Numbered from the stretch's first letter, positions 24,407 through 34,239 are shown. The stretch is 64,000 bases of DNA from Pseudoxanthomonas beigongshangi (GCF_016820515.1 NZ_JADHDV010000008.1:1-64000), one strand, 5' to 3'. Notes: generated from the letters alone by a model not told the origin. A program made the numbers and translations.

Positions 24407-27400
24407 GCGGCCATCCGGATCCCCACGATTCCCAGCCGCAAGGGCGGCTGGGTGGCGGCCTGGTGGAGTTCTCCACCCGCCGCCGGGTGACCATCGCGAT
24501 GATCACGGTCACCATGCTGCTGTTCGGCGTCATCGCCCTCGGCAGCCTGAAGGTCAACCTGCTGCCGGATCTAAGCTATCCGACCCTGACCGTGCGCACC
24601 GAATACACCGGTGCGGCGCCGTCGGAAATCGAGACCCTGATTTCCGAGCCGGTCGAGGAAGCGCTGGGCGTGGTCAAGAACCTGCGCAAGCTCAAGTCGG
24701 TCTCGCGTACCGGTCAGAGCGATGTGGTGCTGGAATTCGCCTGGGGCACGGACATGGACCAGGCCAGCCTGGAAGTCCGCGACAAGATGGAAGTACTGCA
24801 ACTGCCGCTGGAGGCCAAGGCCCCGGTGCTGCTGCGCTTCAATCCCTCCACCGAGCCGATCGTCCGCCTGGCGCTGTCCAACAAGAACGCGCCGGCCAAT
24901 GATGCCGACGCGGTGCGCCTGCTCATCGAGCTGCGCCGCTACGCCGACGACGATCTGAAGAAGAAGCTGGAGCCGGTCGAAGGCGTGGCCGCGGTCAAGG
25001 TCGGCGGCGGCCTGGAAGACGAAATCCAGGTCGACATCGACCAGCAGAAGCTGGCCCAGTTGAACCTGCCCATCGACAACGTCATCCAGCGCCTGCAACA
25101 GGAGAACATCAATATCTCCGGCGGTCGCCTGGAAGAGGGGTCGCAGCGTTACCTGGTGCGCACGGTCAACCAGTTCGCCACGGTCAACGAAATCCGCGAG
25201 ATGCTGATCACCGCGCAGACCAACGGCGGCAGCAGCGCCGCGCAATCGGCGGCCGCGCAGATGGCGGCGATCGCCGCGTCCACCGGTTCGGCGGCGGCGA
25301 TGGCCGCGGCGGCTTCGGTGCAGAGCGCGTCTTCGAGCGATACAAGCGCCATCGCCGGCGGTATGGCGGTGCGGCTGAAGGACGTCGCGGATGTCCGCCA
25401 GGGCTACAAGGAGCGCGAGGCGATCATTCGCCTGGCCGGCAAGGAAGCGGTGGAGCTGGCCATCTACAAGGAAGGCGACGCCAACACCGTGTCCACCGCC
25501 GACGCGGTCAAGAAGAAGCTGGAAGAGCTCAAGAGCCAGATTCCACCGGACGTCGAGCTGACCACCATCGAGGACCAGTCGCTGTTCATCGAGCAAGCGA
25601 TTGCCGACGTCAAGAAGGACGCGGTCATCGGCGGCATCCTGGCGATCCTGATCATCTTCATGTTCCTGCGCGATGGCTGGAGCACGTTCGTCATCAGCCT
25701 GTCGCTGCCGGTGTCGATCATCACCACGTTCTTCTTCATGGGCCAGCTAGGCTTGAGCCTGAATGTGATGTCGCTGGGCGGTTTGGCGCTGGCGACCGGC
25801 CTGGTGGTGGACGATTCCATCGTCGTGCTGGAGAGCATCGCCAAGGCGCGCGAGCGCGGACTGGGCATATTGCAGGCGGCGATCGCCGGCACCCGCGAAG
25901 TGAGCATGGCGGTGGTGGCGTCGACCCTGACCACGGTGGCGGTGTTCCTGCCGTTGGTGTTCGTGGAAGGCATCGCCGGCCAGTTGTTCCGCGATCAGGC
26001 ACTGACCGTGGCGATTGCCATCGCGATTTCGCTGGTGGTGGCGATGACCCTGATTCCGATGCTGAGCTCGCTCAAGGGCCGCCCGCCGTTGGCGTTCCCG
26101 GAGGAAGCACCGCATCCGCGCTGGCAGCCGACCTCGGCCTGGCAGCGTCCTTTCGCCTTCGTCGGCCATCTGATCGGGCTGGTGTTCCGCTCCGTGTTCT
26201 TCGGCATTGCCTGGTTCGTGGTCAAGGCGTGGCGTGGCGTGGCCGCGGTGGTCGGTCCGATCATGCGCAAGCTCAGCGACCTGGTGATGATGCCGTACAA
26301 CGGCGCCGAGCGTGCCTATCTGCGCCTGCTGCCGGCTTCGCTGGCGCGACCCTGGCTGGTGCTGGGCTTCGCCGGCGCGGCATTCGGCCTGACCCTGCTG
26401 ACGGTGCCGATGCTGGGCGCGGACCTGATTCCGCAGCTGGCCCAGGATCGCTTCGAAATGACGGTCAAGCTGCCGCCGGGCACGCCGTTGAAGGACACCG
26501 ATGCGCTGGTCCGCGAGTTGCAGCAGAAGCACTCCAAGGATGACGGCGTGCAATCGCTGTATGGCGTCAGCGGCAGCGGCACCCGGCTGGATGCCAGCCC
26601 GACCGAGAGCGGCGAGAACATCGGCAAGCTGACGGTGGTGATGACTGGTGGCGGCAGCGAGAAGATCGAGGCCGCCGAGACCGAGCGCCTGCGCGCGACC
26701 ATGCAGTCGCACGCCGGCGTGCAGGTGGACTTCGCCCGTCCCGAACTGTTCAGTTTCTCCACCCCCCTGGAAGTTGAGCTGCGCGGACAGGATCTGGCCT
26801 CGATCGAGCAGGCCGGCCGCAAGCTGGCGGCGATGCTGCGCAACAATCCGCACTACGCCGACGTCAAGTCGACGGTGGAGGAGGGCTTCCCGGAGATCCA
26901 GATCCGCTTCGATCAGGAGCGCGCCGGTGCGCTGGGCCTGACTACCCGCCAGATTGCCGACGTGGTGGTGAAGAAGGTCCGCGGTGAAGTGGCCACGCGC
27001 TACAGCTTCCGCGATCGCAAGATCGACGTGCTGGTGCGCGCGCAGGAAACCGACCGCGCCAGCGTGGAGAGCATCCGCCGTCTGATCGTCAATCCCGGCA
27101 GCAGCCGGCCGGTGACCCTGGACGCGGTCGCCGACGTGGTGTCCACCACCGGTCCCAGCGAGATTCATCGCACCGACCAGATCCGGGTGGCGATCGTCTC
27201 GGCCAACCTGCGCGACATCGACCTGGGCGGCGCCGTCGCCGAGGTGCGCGACATGGTCGCCAAGGAACCGCTGGGCGCGGCCATCGGCATGCACATCGGC
27301 GGACAGGGCGAGGAACTCGCCGAGTCGGTGCGCTCGCTGCTGTTCGCGTTCGCCCTGGCGGTGTTCCTGGTCTACCTGGTGATGGCCTCGCAGTTCGAGT

Positions 27401-27924
27401 CGCTGCTGCATCCGTTCGTCATCCTGTTCACCATCCCGCTGGCCCTGGTCGGCGCGGTGCTGGCGCTGCTGATGACGCGCTCGCCGGTGTCGGTGGTGGT
27501 GTTCATCGGTTTGATCCTGCTGGTCGGCCTGGTGGTGAAGAACGCGATCATCCTGATCGACAAGGTGAATCAGTTGCGCGAGGCCGGCGTGGCCAAGCGC
27601 GAGGCCCTGATCGAGGGTGCGCGCTCGCGCCTGCGCCCGATCGTGATGACCACGCTGTGCACGCTGTTCGGCTTCCTGCCCCTGGCCGTCGCGCCGCTGT
27701 TCGGCAGTCCGGGCGCGGAAGTGCGTTCGCCGATGGCGATCACCGTGATCGGCGGCCTGCTGGTGTCGACCCTGCTGACCCTGCTGGTCATCCCGGTGGT
27801 CTACAACCTGCTGGACCGCCGCGCCGATGACTACTACCTGGAGCGCGGGCGCCGCAATCGCGCCTCGGCCGAAGGCATTGATGGTGCGGGCGAGGGCGGC
27901 ACGGCCGCGGCGGAGCACGCATGA
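24403..27924 (+). CDS. RND efflux permease, first of two
   Basis: A 1173-residue inner-membrane RND transporter, longer than the usual 1030-1050 residues. Canonical features include the N-terminal helix, LLPDLSYPTLTV, the TM4 proton-relay pair D470-D471 (GLVVDDSIVVLE) and the TM10 lysine K1046 (VVKNAIILID), so it should be proton-driven. Extra length comes from an Ala/Ser-rich low-complexity insert in the first periplasmic loop (about 273-318) and a long cytoplasmic segment with extra hydrophobic stretches between TM6 and TM7 (about 560-640). Substrate is unknown. It is coupled to the adaptor and to the second permease by 4-bp overlaps, reminiscent of the two-permease MdtABC and MuxABC systems. 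Confidence 0.92.
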   Translation: MSGHPDPHDSQPQGRLGGGLVEFSTRRRVTIAMITVTMLLFGVIALGSLKVNLLPDLSYPTLTVRTEYTGAAPSEIETLISEPVEEALGVVKNLRKLKSVSRTGQSDVVLEFAWGTDMDQASLEVRDKMEVLQLPLEAKAPVLLRFNPSTEPIVRLALSNKNAPANDADAVRLLIELRRYADDDLKKKLEPVEGVAAVKVGGGLEDEIQVDIDQQKLAQLNLPIDNVIQRLQQENINISGGRLEEGSQRYLVRTVNQFATVNEIREMLITAQTNGGSSAAQSAAAQMAAIAASTGSAAAMAAAASVQSASSSDTSAIAGGMAVRLKDVADVRQGYKEREAIIRLAGKEAVELAIYKEGDANTVSTADAVKKKLEELKSQIPPDVELTTIEDQSLFIEQAIADVKKDAVIGGILAILIIFMFLRDGWSTFVISLSLPVSIITTFFFMGQLGLSLNVMSLGGLALATGLVVDDSIVVLESIAKARERGLGILQAAIAGTREVSMAVVASTLTTVAVFLPLVFVEGIAGQLFRDQALTVAIAIAISLVVAMTLIPMLSSLKGRPPLAFPEEAPHPRWQPTSAWQRPFAFVGHLIGLVFRSVFFGIAWFVVKAWRGVAAVVGPIMRKLSDLVMMPYNGAERAYLRLLPASLARPWLVLGFAGAAFGLTLLTVPMLGADLIPQLAQDRFEMTVKLPPGTPLKDTDALVRELQQKHSKDDGVQSLYGVSGSGTRLDASPTESGENIGKLTVVMTGGGSEKIEAAETERLRATMQSHAGVQVDFARPELFSFSTPLEVELRGQDLASIEQAGRKLAAMLRNNPHYADVKSTVEEGFPEIQIRFDQERAGALGLTTRQIADVVVKKVRGEVATRYSFRDRKIDVLVRAQETDRASVESIRRLIVNPGSSRPVTLDAVADVVSTTGPSEIHRTDQIRVAIVSANLRDIDLGGAVAEVRDMVAKEPLGAAIGMHIGGQGEELAESVRSLLFAFALAVFLVYLVMASQFESLLHPFVILFTIPLALVGAVLALLMTRSPVSVVVFIGLILLVGLVVKNAIILIDKVNQLREAGVAKREALIEGARSRLRPIVMTTLCTLFGFLPLAVAPLFGSPGAEVRSPMAITVIGGLLVSTLLTLLVIPVVYNLLDRRADDYYLERGRRNRASAEGIDGAGEGGTAAAEHA

Positions 27925-30900
27925 GCGTCGCCGAGTTCAGCATCAAGCGGCCGGTCACGACGATCATGTTCTTCGTGTCGTTGTTCGTGATTGGCATGAT
28001 CGCGGCGATCCGGCTGCCGCTGGAAGCGTTCCCGGACGTGTCGCCGCCGTTCATCATGGTGCAGCTGCCGTACACCGGCTCGACCCCGGAAGAGGTCGAG
28101 CGCACCGTGCTGCGGCCGGTCGAGGAAACGCTCTCGACCATGACCGGCATCAAGCGGATGGACAGCTCCGCGCGCTCGGATGGGGCCAATATCTTCATCC
28201 AGTTCTCGGACTGGAACCGCGACGTGGCCATCGCCGCCTCGGAGGCGCGCGAGCGCATCGACGCCATCCGTGACGACTTGCCGGACGACCTGCAGCGCTA
28301 CTTCGTTTTCAAGTTCTCGACCACCGACGAACCGGTCCTGCGAGTGCGCCTGGCCAGTGCCACCGACCTGACCGGCGCGTACGACATGATCGACCGCGAA
28401 TTCAAGCGCCGGCTGGAACGGATTCCCGGCGTGGCGCGGGTCGAGGTGTCCGGCGCGCCGGCCAACGAGGTGGAAATCGCGATCGAGCCGGATCGCCTGA
28501 CCGCGCACAACCTGAGCCTCAACGAGCTGACCACCCGCCTCCAAGCCGTCAATTTCTCGGTCTCGGCCGGGCAGATCACCGACGGAGGCCGCCGCCTGCG
28601 CGTGCAGCCGGTGGGCGAACTGGCCGATCTCGAACAACTGCGCTCGCTGGTGCTGAACAACAGCGGCCTGCGCCTGGGCGACATCGCCGAGGTGCGGCTG
28701 AAGCCGGCGCGGATGGACTACGGGCGCCGCCTGGACGGGCGCGCGGCGGTGGGCTTGGACATCTTCAAGGAGCGCAACGCCAACCTGGTGGAAGTCTCCA
28801 GCGCGGCGCTGAAGGAAGTGGAGGCGATTCGCGAAAGCCCGGCACTGAATGACGTGCAGGTCCTGGTGATGGACAACCAGGGCGACAACGTCACCTCCTC
28901 GCTGCTGAGCCTGGCCGAAGCCGGCGGCATCGGCCTGGTGCTGTCTATCGCGGTGCTGTTCTTCTTCCTGCGCCATTGGCCGTCGACGCTGATGGTGACC
29001 CTGGCGATTCCGATCTGCTTCGTGATGACCCTGGGCTTCATGTACTTCGCCGGCGTCACCCTCAACATCCTCAGCATGATGGGGCTGCTGCTGGCCGTGG
29101 GCATGCTGGTGGACAACGCGGTGGTGGTGGTGGAGAGCATCTACCAGGAACGCGAGCGGATGCCGGGCCAGCCGGTGCTGGCCTCGATCGTCGGCACCCG
29201 CCACGTCGCCATCGCGCTGTCGGCGGGTACGTTGTGCCACTGCATCGTGTTCGTGCCGACGATGTTCGGCGAACGCAACATGCTGAGCATCTTCCTGTCC
29301 CAGATCGCCATCACCATCTCGGTGTCGCTGCTCGCGTCCTGGCTGGTCGCGGTGAGCCTGATCCCGATGATCTCCGCGCGACTGAAGACGCCGCCGGCGG
29401 TGAGCAAGCCCGACGGGCTGATTCCGCGCATGCAGCGCCGCTACGCCGGCCTGCTGCGCTGGACACTGGCCCATCGCGGCTGGAGCGTGCTGGGCATCCT
29501 GCTGATCATCGCGGCCAGCGTGCTGCCGATGACCCAGATGAAGACCAACATGTTCGGCGGCGAGGATGCCGGCGAGACGCGAATCTTCTACCAGTGGAAG
29601 GGCGCCTACACCAAGGAGCAGATGTCGCAGGAAGTCGGCAAGATCGAGGCCTACCTGGAAGCCAACCGCAAGCGCTTCAAGATCACCCAGATCTACTCGT
29701 TCTTCAGCGAGCAGGGCTGGGGCGGCACCAACATCAAGCTGGACACCAAGGACATCACCGAGAGCAAGCAACTGGTCGATGCCATCCGCAAGGACCTGCC
29801 GAAGTCGGCGCGTGCCAACGTCGGCATCGGCGACCAGGGCGGACCGGGTGGCGGTGGCGGCCAGCAGGCGCAGAGCGTGTCGGTGCAACTGGTGGGTGAT
29901 TCCACCCAGACCCTGACCGAGCTGGCCAACGAAGTCGTGCCGATCCTGGCCAAGCGCAAGGAATTGACCGACGTGCGCGTGAACAGCGGCGACCGCAACA
30001 GCGAACTGGCGGTGCGCGTGGATCGCGAGCGTGCGCTGGCGTTCGGCTTCAGCGCCCAGGAAGTGGGGCGCTTCGTCGAACTGGCCCTGCGCGGCGCGCC
30101 GCTGCGCGAATTCCGCCGTGGCGAGAACGAGGTGCCGGTGTGGGTTCGCTTCTCCGGCGCCGAACATTATGGTTCCGAGGATCTGGAATCGTTCACCGTG
30201 CGCGCACCGGATGGCCGCACCGTGCCGCTGCTGGCGATGGTCGACGTGGCCATCAAGCCGTCGGCCAACGAGGTCCAGCGTTCCAATCGCCAGACCACGC
30301 TGACCATCCAGGCCAACCTGGCCGACAAGGTGTCGATGCCGGAAGCACGCAAGGCGATGGAGGATACCCTCAAGCCGCTGGCGTATCCGGCGGGTTACAG
30401 CTACAGCTTCGATGGCGGTGGTTTCCAGGAGGATCAGGAAGCCATGCAGCAGATGATGTTCAACCTGCTGATTGCCCTGATCATGATCTACGTGGTGATG
30501 GCGGCGGTGTTCGAGTCGCTGCTGTTCCCGTCGGCGATCATGAGTGGCGTGCTGTTCTCGGTGCTGGGCGTGTTCTGGCTGTTCTGGCTGACCGGCACCG
30601 AATTCAACATCATGGCCTTCATCGGCATCCTGGTGCTGATGGGCGTGGTGGTGAACAACGGCATCGTGATGATCGAGCACATCAACAACCTGCGACGGCG
30701 CGGCATGTCCCGCACCGAGGCGCTGGTGGAAGGCAGCCGCGAACGCCTGCGCCCGATCATGATGACGATGGGCACGGCGATCCTGGCAATGGTGCCGATT
30801 GCGATCAGCAATACCCAGTTGGCGGGTGATGGCCCGCCGTACTTCCCGATGGCGCGCGCCATCGCCGGCGGACTGGCGTTCTCCACCGTGGTCAGCTTGC

Positions 30901-31028
30901 TGTTCCTGCCGACCATCTACGCGATCCTCGACGATCTGCGCAGCGGTACGGTCCGGGCCCTCCGGCGTGCGCGTGGCAAGGGCGATGCGCCGGCGGCGGC
31001 CAGCCTCACCGCATTGCATACGGAGTAA
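27921..31028 (+). CDS. RND efflux permease, second of two
   Basis: A 1035-residue RND transporter of normal length, overlapping the preceding permease gene by four bases. It starts MSVAEFSIKRPVTTIMFF and has two periplasmic loops separated by twelve expected helices. At TM4 it has GMLVDNAVVVVE: D398 is kept but the second aspartate is N399. At TM10 it has VVVNNGIVMIE, with N912 where the relay lysine normally lies. Similar substitutions occur in SwrC/YerP-type permeases, so the protein may still work, but its proton coupling differs from that of its partner. A GGPGGGGGQQ loop is present around residue 643. A strong terminator follows. Confidence 0.92.
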   Translation: MSVAEFSIKRPVTTIMFFVSLFVIGMIAAIRLPLEAFPDVSPPFIMVQLPYTGSTPEEVERTVLRPVEETLSTMTGIKRMDSSARSDGANIFIQFSDWNRDVAIAASEARERIDAIRDDLPDDLQRYFVFKFSTTDEPVLRVRLASATDLTGAYDMIDREFKRRLERIPGVARVEVSGAPANEVEIAIEPDRLTAHNLSLNELTTRLQAVNFSVSAGQITDGGRRLRVQPVGELADLEQLRSLVLNNSGLRLGDIAEVRLKPARMDYGRRLDGRAAVGLDIFKERNANLVEVSSAALKEVEAIRESPALNDVQVLVMDNQGDNVTSSLLSLAEAGGIGLVLSIAVLFFFLRHWPSTLMVTLAIPICFVMTLGFMYFAGVTLNILSMMGLLLAVGMLVDNAVVVVESIYQERERMPGQPVLASIVGTRHVAIALSAGTLCHCIVFVPTMFGERNMLSIFLSQIAITISVSLLASWLVAVSLIPMISARLKTPPAVSKPDGLIPRMQRRYAGLLRWTLAHRGWSVLGILLIIAASVLPMTQMKTNMFGGEDAGETRIFYQWKGAYTKEQMSQEVGKIEAYLEANRKRFKITQIYSFFSEQGWGGTNIKLDTKDITESKQLVDAIRKDLPKSARANVGIGDQGGPGGGGGQQAQSVSVQLVGDSTQTLTELANEVVPILAKRKELTDVRVNSGDRNSELAVRVDRERALAFGFSAQEVGRFVELALRGAPLREFRRGENEVPVWVRFSGAEHYGSEDLESFTVRAPDGRTVPLLAMVDVAIKPSANEVQRSNRQTTLTIQANLADKVSMPEARKAMEDTLKPLAYPAGYSYSFDGGGFQEDQEAMQQMMFNLLIALIMIYVVMAAVFESLLFPSAIMSGVLFSVLGVFWLFWLTGTEFNIMAFIGILVLMGVVVNNGIVMIEHINNLRRRGMSRTEALVEGSRERLRPIMMTMGTAILAMVPIAISNTQLAGDGPPYFPMARAIAGGLAFSTVVSLLFLPTIYAILDDLRSGTVRALRRARGKGDAPAAASLTALHTE

Positions 31029-31051
31029 CGCGGACAGGCGTGCCTGACCAG

Positions 31052-31080
31052 GAAGGCCGGCCCAAAGCCGGCCTTCTTTT
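31052..31080 (+). terminator. Rho-independent terminator of the RND operon
   Basis: GAAGGCCGGC and GCCGGCCTTC form a perfect 10-bp stem around CCAAA, followed by six T. It lies 23 bases past the stop of the second permease. Confidence 0.92.
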
Positions 31081-31127
31081 TTCCTTCCTCATCCTCCTTC
31101 CGTCAGGAGGACATGCAACGACGGGTG

Positions 31128-31904
31128 TTACTTCTCCACGAAGGCGCGTTCGAACACGTAGTCCCCGGGATGGCCGGTCCGGGGCGAAACCTGGAAGCCC
31201 CGCTGGTCCAGCAGGGCGCGGATCTCGGCGAGCATTGACGGGCTGCCGCAGATCATGAAGCGATCGCGGGCCGGATGCAGCGGCGGTAATCCGCTGGCAT
31301 CCGCCAGGCGGCCATCGGCGATCTGCGCGGTGAGCCGGCCGGTGTTGCGAAAGCCGTCGCGGGTCACGGTCGGGTGGTAGAGCAGCTTCTGCCGGATCTG
31401 CGCGCCGAGGAACGGGTGCGCCGGCAGATCCCGCTCGATGAAGGCCGAGTAGGCCAGATCACTGATGTGCCGCACGCCATGCGCGACGATGACCTTCTCG
31501 TAGCGCTCGTAGGTTTCCGGATCCTGGATGATGCTCATGAACGGGGCCAGGCCGGTGCCGGTGCCGAGCAAATACAGATGCCGTCCGGGATGCAGGTCGT
31601 GCAGGACCAGCGTGCCGGTGGGCTTGCGGCTGACCAGCACCGGATCGCCGACCTGAAGATGCTGGAGCCGGGACGTTAGCTGCCCGTCCTGGACCTTGAT
31701 GCTGAAGAACTCGAGATGTTCTTCCCAGTGCGGGCTGGCGATGCTGTAGGCCCGCATCAGCGGACGGCCGTCGACCTCGAGCCCGATCATCACGAAATGA
31801 CCGCTCTCGAAGCGCAGGCCCGGATCGCGGGTGGTGCGGAACGAGAACAGGCTGTCGTTCCAGTGGTGGACATGGGTGACGCGCTCAATCGCATGCAGGC
31901 TCAT
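31128..31904 (-). CDS. fpr: Ferredoxin/flavodoxin-NADP+ reductase
   Basis: A 258-residue flavoenzyme of the bacterial FPR subclass. The FAD-binding motif RAYSIASPHWEEHLEFFSIKV and the NADP-binding part (YLLGTGTGLAPFMSIIQD, MICGSPSML) are clear, as is the C-terminal YVFERAFVEK typical of gammaproteobacterial Fpr. It transfers electrons between NADPH and ferredoxin or flavodoxin, and in several bacteria supports reductive release of iron. The ATG at 31904 has CCGGAG upstream, and the preceding TTG is not needed. It follows the DUF3325 gene by 39 bp on the same strand and may be the last gene of the iron-uptake transcript. Confidence 0.94.
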   Translation of the reverse strand: MSLHAIERVTHVHHWNDSLFSFRTTRDPGLRFESGHFVMIGLEVDGRPLMRAYSIASPHWEEHLEFFSIKVQDGQLTSRLQHLQVGDPVLVSRKPTGTLVLHDLHPGRHLYLLGTGTGLAPFMSIIQDPETYERYEKVIVAHGVRHISDLAYSAFIERDLPAHPFLGAQIRQKLLYHPTVTRDGFRNTGRLTAQIADGRLADASGLPPLHPARDRFMICGSPSMLAEIRALLDQRGFQVSPRTGHPGDYVFERAFVEK

Positions 31905-31943
31905 CAAACGACTCCGGCGGGGGAAGAAACGAAGCGGCCGCGC

Positions 31944-32297
31944 TCACGCCAGCCACCTGTGCAGGGCGGCCAGCGCCACCAGACCGGCCAGCATCCACGC
32001 AAGACCCACCAGCCAGCGCGGCCGGTAAGGCAGGACGCCCAGCGCAAGCGAGAGGCCGGCTGCGGTCATGGCGCCCAACCAGATCACTGGACCGCGCGCC
32101 CAGTCCTCGGCCTGGCCGGCCACCAGCAGGGCCAGCGCGAGCAGGCTCCCGCCGAGCCAGCGCCACTGGCGCATCCGGCCGGTACCGGCCCGTGCGGCGC
32201 CGTGCAGATCCATCTGGTGTTTTTCCATCGACAGGCACAGCGCCGCGAAACCCGCATAGGCCAGAGCCGTCAGCAGCAGGAACACGAGCACGCTCAT
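31944..32297 (-). CDS. DUF3325-family membrane protein
   Basis: A 117-residue inner-membrane protein with about four hydrophobic segments. The conserved features are an early LCLSMEKHQMDLHG and a central LGGSLLALALLVAGQ. DUF3325 proteins accompany PepSY-type reductases in siderophore-uptake operons, as here. Function unproven, but probably part of the inner-membrane ferric reductase module. Its start overlaps the PepSY gene stop by four bases. Confidence 0.82.
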   Translation of the reverse strand: MSVLVFLLLTALAYAGFAALCLSMEKHQMDLHGAARAGTGRMRQWRWLGGSLLALALLVAGQAEDWARGPVIWLGAMTAAGLSLALGVLPYRPRWLVGLAWMLAGLVALAALHRWLA

Positions 32298-33922
32298 GCG
32301 TTCGCTGCCGCCGGCCCCGTATCGGCGACATTGGTGGCCTGCCGTCGCCGCGCCGCCGCGCTTGCCGGCGGTTGCCAGCGCTGCATGCGGCGGCCGGCAC
32401 AGGCCAGGCCAGCACCCAGCGCAAGCATGGCGAGATCAAAACCGGCCATCACCCAGTCATGCCGCATGAGCGAGACACCGAGGTGCGTCGAAGTGGTCAA
32501 TGCGTTGACCAGCGGCAGCAGCAGGAACAGCAGTGCGGCGACGTAGAGCTGCCAGACCCACATGGCGCGCCTGGGCCAGGCGAAAGCGGCCAGCAGCGCC
32601 ACCGCCCATGCCGCGAAAAACACGTTCGCCTCCGCGGACGCGCGCTCGGCGATCGCCAACGGCAGCAACCGGTTGCCCCAGAAATAGGCCGCGAACGCGA
32701 TCGGCAGGCCGGCGACCGCGCCGATGTTGAGCGCATCCACCAGCCGCAGGCCGAAACCGATGCGCCCTGTCTTCAGGTGTTTGGGGCGTTCCTTGATGGC
32801 CCACAGGATCACGCCGCTGGCGACCATCAGGCAACCGGCGAGGCCGGACAGGAAGAACAGCAGGCGCAGCAGGGGATCGGCGAAGCGTGCCAGATGCAGG
32901 CCATACATCACGCCGCGGGTGCGGGTGGCACCACCCGGACCGGGGCTGGCATCGAGCAGGGCGCCGGTGGCGCCGTCGAAACGCAACGAGGGCGTGTCGA
33001 TCGACAGGCGCTTGCCGGTGCGCTGGAACACGTCGACCACGGCATTCGCATCACCGGGATGGTGAACGGTGAAGCCGCCGGGCTCGCCGCCCTGCCAATA
33101 CCGGTGCGAGGCATCGAGCACACGCAGGATGTCCGGTGTGCCTGGCGCGGATGTCCCCGCGGCGTCGCGCGGTTCGCCGAACCGCGCGAACGCGGCGCTG
33201 AAGAAGGCATCCTCGTCGGCCGGATAGGCCGCCTTCACGCCCCAGGGCAGGTACATGAACATCAGGGTGACGATGCCGGTATAGGTGATCATCGCGTGGT
33301 ATGGCAGCGCCATCACCGCGCTGACGTTGTGGAAATCCAGCCACGAGCGCTGGCCCTTGCCGGGGCGGAACGTGAAGAAGTCCTTGAGGATCTTCTTGTG
33401 GGTGATCACGCCGGTGATGATCGCCACCAGCATGAACATCGCGCAGAAGCCGACCAGGTAGCGCGCCCACACCACCGGGATGTAGTGCAGGTCGAAATGC
33501 AGGCGGTAGAAGAAATCGCCGCCGCGGGTTTCGCGGGCGGCAATCGCCTCGCCGGTATCGGGGTTGACGGTGGCGTCGCCGAAGCGTCCGCCCCGCCGGC
33601 CACGGCGCTTGCCCTCGTCCGGCGAAGTGGCGGATTCGGGATTGCGCCAGAACATCCGCAGGGTGCCGTTACGGTCGTCGGGCAGGGTAACGGTCCAGCT
33701 TTCGGCCCGCGCCGCGTACCGTTGAAGGTATTGAAGCGCACGCTCGGCGGCTTCCGGCCCCCGCGCGAGGGTGCTGGGTACCTCCGGACGCATCCAGCGG
33801 CTGATTTCCTCGCGGTAATAGCTGGCGGTACCGGCCATGAAAATCAGCAGCAGCAGCCAGCCGACCAGCAAGCCTGTCCAGGTGTGCAGCCAGGCCATCG
33901 ACTGGCGGAAACCCTGCTTCAT
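32294..33922 (-). CDS. PepSY-associated TM helix protein (putative siderophore reductase)
   Basis: A 542-residue inner-membrane protein starting MKQGFRQSMAWLHTWTGLLVGWLLLL. It has the PepSY_TM architecture: an N-terminal helix with HTWTG, a long periplasmic domain, a conserved DLHYIPVVWARYLVGFCAMFM helix and a cytoplasmic GQRSWLDFHNVSAVMALPYHAMI segment. A second periplasmic part and C-terminal helices (LHLARFADPLLRLLFFLSGLAGCLM) complete it. Conserved histidines near the helices may bind haem. Relatives such as FpvG reduce ferric siderophores at the inner membrane. Upstream coding-like sequence was excluded because the DUF3649 stop overlaps this ATG (ATGA). Confidence 0.88.
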   Translation of the reverse strand: MKQGFRQSMAWLHTWTGLLVGWLLLLIFMAGTASYYREEISRWMRPEVPSTLARGPEAAERALQYLQRYAARAESWTVTLPDDRNGTLRMFWRNPESATSPDEGKRRGRRGGRFGDATVNPDTGEAIAARETRGGDFFYRLHFDLHYIPVVWARYLVGFCAMFMLVAIITGVITHKKILKDFFTFRPGKGQRSWLDFHNVSAVMALPYHAMITYTGIVTLMFMYLPWGVKAAYPADEDAFFSAAFARFGEPRDAAGTSAPGTPDILRVLDASHRYWQGGEPGGFTVHHPGDANAVVDVFQRTGKRLSIDTPSLRFDGATGALLDASPGPGGATRTRGVMYGLHLARFADPLLRLLFFLSGLAGCLMVASGVILWAIKERPKHLKTGRIGFGLRLVDALNIGAVAGLPIAFAAYFWGNRLLPLAIAERASAEANVFFAAWAVALLAAFAWPRRAMWVWQLYVAALLFLLLPLVNALTTSTHLGVSLMRHDWVMAGFDLAMLALGAGLACAGRRMQRWQPPASAAARRRQATNVADTGPAAANA

Positions 33923-34239
33923 GCCGCAGGTCCCAGCCAGGCCGTGCCCACGCCCATCAGCAGCGCAGGCAGGGCGATGCCGATCCAGGCGCGCAGGGCG
34001 GTGCGTACCGCGAACGCCCACAGCGCGGCGCAGGCGCAGACGACGATCGCGACCAGCATGCCGGTCAGCACGGCCTGGGCGCGATCCATCGGCAGCGCCA
34101 GGGCGAGGAAGGACGAGGTAGTGGCGGCCAGCGCATAGCCGCCGAGGATGGCCGCGAGGCTGCGCGAGGCGATGCCGGCGCGCGGATGCCGGAGCACACC
34201 GGCAAGGCGTTGGGGACGGGGGGAGAAAAGAACTTTCAC
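33919..34239 (-). CDS. DUF3649-family membrane protein
   Basis: A 106-residue inner-membrane protein with three hydrophobic segments (SLAAILGGYALAATTSSFLALAL; VLTGMLVAIVVCACAALWAF; WIGIALPALLMGVGTAWL), matching the small DUF3649 proteins found with PepSY/DUF3325 genes in iron-uptake loci. I prefer the GTG at 34239 (MKVLFSPRP). The frame is open to 34341, but the extra part is not protein-like. The 169 bp between this gene and the receptor gene holds no other gene I can support. Confidence 0.78.
   Translation of the reverse strand: MKVLFSPRPQRLAGVLRHPRAGIASRSLAAILGGYALAATTSSFLALALPMDRAQAVLTGMLVAIVVCACAALWAFAVRTALRAWIGIALPALLMGVGTAWLGPAA

Noticed and set aside
25747-31019. Long antisense open frames opposite both RND permease genes (723 and 1061 codons)
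   Set aside because: They are His/Gln/Arg-rich shadows of well-supported permease frames, with no recognisable domain.
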